This document shows positions 63,101-64,000 of a stretch of DNA of 64,000 bases, piece after piece. The notes below the pieces were generated by a model, which searched no databases, was not told where the DNA came from, and worked only from the letters and a program-made list of their open reading frames with translations. Origin of the DNA: Nocardia bhagyanarayanae. GTDB lineage: Bacteria; Actinomycetota; Actinomycetes; Mycobacteriales; Mycobacteriaceae. The translations under genes were made by a program, and so were the position numbers. The DNA lies in assembly GCF_006716565.1 (NCBI RefSeq), contig NZ_VFPG01000001.1, positions 186,001-250,000 on the forward strand, written 5' to 3'. The stretch's first letter is position 1; every line of letters starts with the position of its first letter.

Positions 63101-63849
63101 GACGCCGCGCCCCGCGCGATCGGCAATTCGGTGGGCGCGGGCGAGGTCTCCTGGGCGAACCACTCGACGCGACCACCGCTGGGACGCAGCTCGACGCGTC
63201 CGCGCCGCGGCATGCCCGCACGGTGCCGTGCCTCGACCTCGAGGCTGAGCGAGCGGAGACGACCGTGGCCGGTGCCGAGACCGACGTATCCGGCGATGCG
63301 GGCATCCAGGCGCAGGGTTGGGTTGGGCCAGTCGCCGTCGGTGACCACCAGCGTGGCGCCCTTGTTGCGGGCGCGGGCGGCGAGCACGCGGGTACGCGCA
63401 GGCGGCACGGCGACGCCGTCGAGGCCGAGTACGACCAGGTCGAGACCGTCCAGCAACACCGCCGCCACCTCGATCGGATCGGGACCCGGATCGGGAATCA
63501 CTGCCAGCCGCGCGAGTTCGGCGCCCATCTCCGCCGCGGCGAGCAGACCGAACCTCGGCACCCCGACGACCGCGGCATGCCCGCCGTGCTCGGTCACCGC
63601 GGCGAGCAGACCGGCGAGCAGCGAGCGCGCACCCGTGTAGGCGACCACGGAACCCTTGCCGAGACCACCCTCTGGCAACAATTCCGCAAGGGCATCGGGC
63701 ACCGGGAGCGGTTCGCGGCGCATGTCCTCGGCGAGCGGCGCCCGCGCGGCCGCCAACTCGCCGCGTCCCGGGATGGCCGCCATCCGACTGCGCAGCTCGG
63801 CCAGCTTCTGTTGTCTTTCTGTCTCCCCCACCCGCACGTCCGAACCCAT
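63097..63849 (-). CDS. imuA': ImuA' (RecA-like mutasome protein)
   Basis: 250 residues, distantly RecA-like. It has LPEGGLGKGSVVAYTGARSLLAGLLAAV where RecA has its Walker A (no clear GKT), then VVGVPRFGLLAAAEMG and LDLVVLGLDGVAVPPARTRVLAARARNKGATLVV. The C-terminal third is basic and Pro-rich. With ImuB and DnaE2 it forms the SOS mutasome of mycobacteria (established there). ATG 63849 has AGGTGG upstream; GTG 63858 is an alternative. A LexA-type box lies about 108 bases before the start. Confidence 0.9.
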   Translation of the reverse strand: MGSDVRVGETERQQKLAELRSRMAAIPGRGELAAARAPLAEDMRREPLPVPDALAELLPEGGLGKGSVVAYTGARSLLAGLLAAVTEHGGHAAVVGVPRFGLLAAAEMGAELARLAVIPDPGPDPIEVAAVLLDGLDLVVLGLDGVAVPPARTRVLAARARNKGATLVVTDGDWPNPTLRLDARIAGYVGLGTGHGRLRSLSLEVEARHRAGMPRRGRVELRPSGGRVEWFAQETSPAPTELPIARGAAS

Positions 63850-63956
63850 CACAACCACCTACTTCCCACGATGGACTCCGAGGCGAAGCGAGCGGACCGA
63901 CCCCACCTCCACACGGAGGAACGGAAGCCAGCACCGATCCAGCTATCGATCCCTTA

Positions 63957-63972
63957 TCGAATATACGTTCGA
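63957..63972. promoter_or_regulatory. LexA (SOS) box of imuA'-imuB
   Basis: TCGAATATACGTTCGA matches TCGAAC-N4-GTTCGA with one mismatch. It lies upstream of imuA'. Confidence 0.85.
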
Positions 63973-64000
63973 TACGCCTCCAGTAGAAACCCACCCCCGG

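Overview
The window is chromosomal DNA from a high-GC actinobacterium of the Mycobacteriales, most likely Nocardia or a close relative. The evidence is gene order and content. The backbone runs purine nucleoside phosphorylase - phosphomannomutase - upp - (Rv3311-type protein) - add - deoA - cdd - sdhCDAB, then a DD-carboxypeptidase, a BrkB-type membrane protein and trpS, then icd - metY - metX, then trmL and dnaE2, and finally imuA'-imuB. From memory this follows the Mycobacterium tuberculosis Rv3307-Rv3395 order, with many genes inserted. Most starts are ATG or GTG. Many genes have a TANNNT -10 hexamer 6-8 bases before the start codon, which fits the frequent leaderless mRNAs of this group. 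No transposase, integrase, tRNA, rRNA or CRISPR array was seen.

Layout. 1-2640: the 5' end of an enoyl-CoA hydratase gene, a long inverted repeat, then purine nucleoside phosphorylase and phosphomannomutase. 2843-5767: upp and a four-gene module resembling type VII secretion accessory genes (EspC-like protein, WXG-plus-NlpC/P60 hydrolase, two YbaB-like proteins). 5794-10812: an acidic Rv3311-type protein, a hotdog thioesterase and the nucleoside salvage genes add, deoA, cdd. 11127-14518: succinate dehydrogenase. 14639-18576: radC and two paralogous lipoprotein proteases. 18650-24266: an orphan VapB-type antitoxin, a His-rich DUF4396 membrane protein with a strong promoter, phenylalanine hydroxylase, a self-regulated TetR/MFS operon and a penicillin-binding carboxypeptidase. 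24333-24850: a 58-bp minisatellite made from the 3' end of the BrkB-type gene. 25930-31451: trpS, a DUF2236 oxygenase with a divergent TetR gene, an xthA - secreted RNase - barstar operon and an alpha/beta hydrolase.

31511-38825: a five-gene acyl-CoA/lipid catabolic operon (thiolase-like, SRPBCC, MaoC, SDR, acyl-CoA dehydrogenase), with a TetR regulator whose apparent 18-bp operator lies both before the operon and before the regulator, plus an MFS transporter. 38929-45018: a GlxA-type AraC regulator divergent from a 6PGDH-like reductase, icd, and an MFS exporter with a divergent TetR gene. 45069-47737: a SAM-IV riboswitch controlling metY-metX. 47811-51766: an HxlR/nitroreductase pair, DUF3017, trmL, a Uma2 nuclease-fold protein, DUF167 and a DUF4349 lipoprotein. 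51825-63972: DNA-damage mutagenesis genes. dnaE2 and imuA'-imuB each have a LexA-type box, and an unknown TPR-like gene next to dnaE2 has two more. Between them lie an SDR, a Pro-rich protein, a broken Nudix gene, a sucrase/ferredoxin-like protein, a hydrolase and an HxlR/NmrA pair.

The least expected signals are the 58-bp array, the two LexA-like boxes before the uncharacterised gene at 55316-55771, the chain of start-stop overlaps with two mini-ORFs between imuA' and imuB, the xthA-RNase-barstar operon, the Esp-like module, and the shared palindromes that link regulators to their targets.
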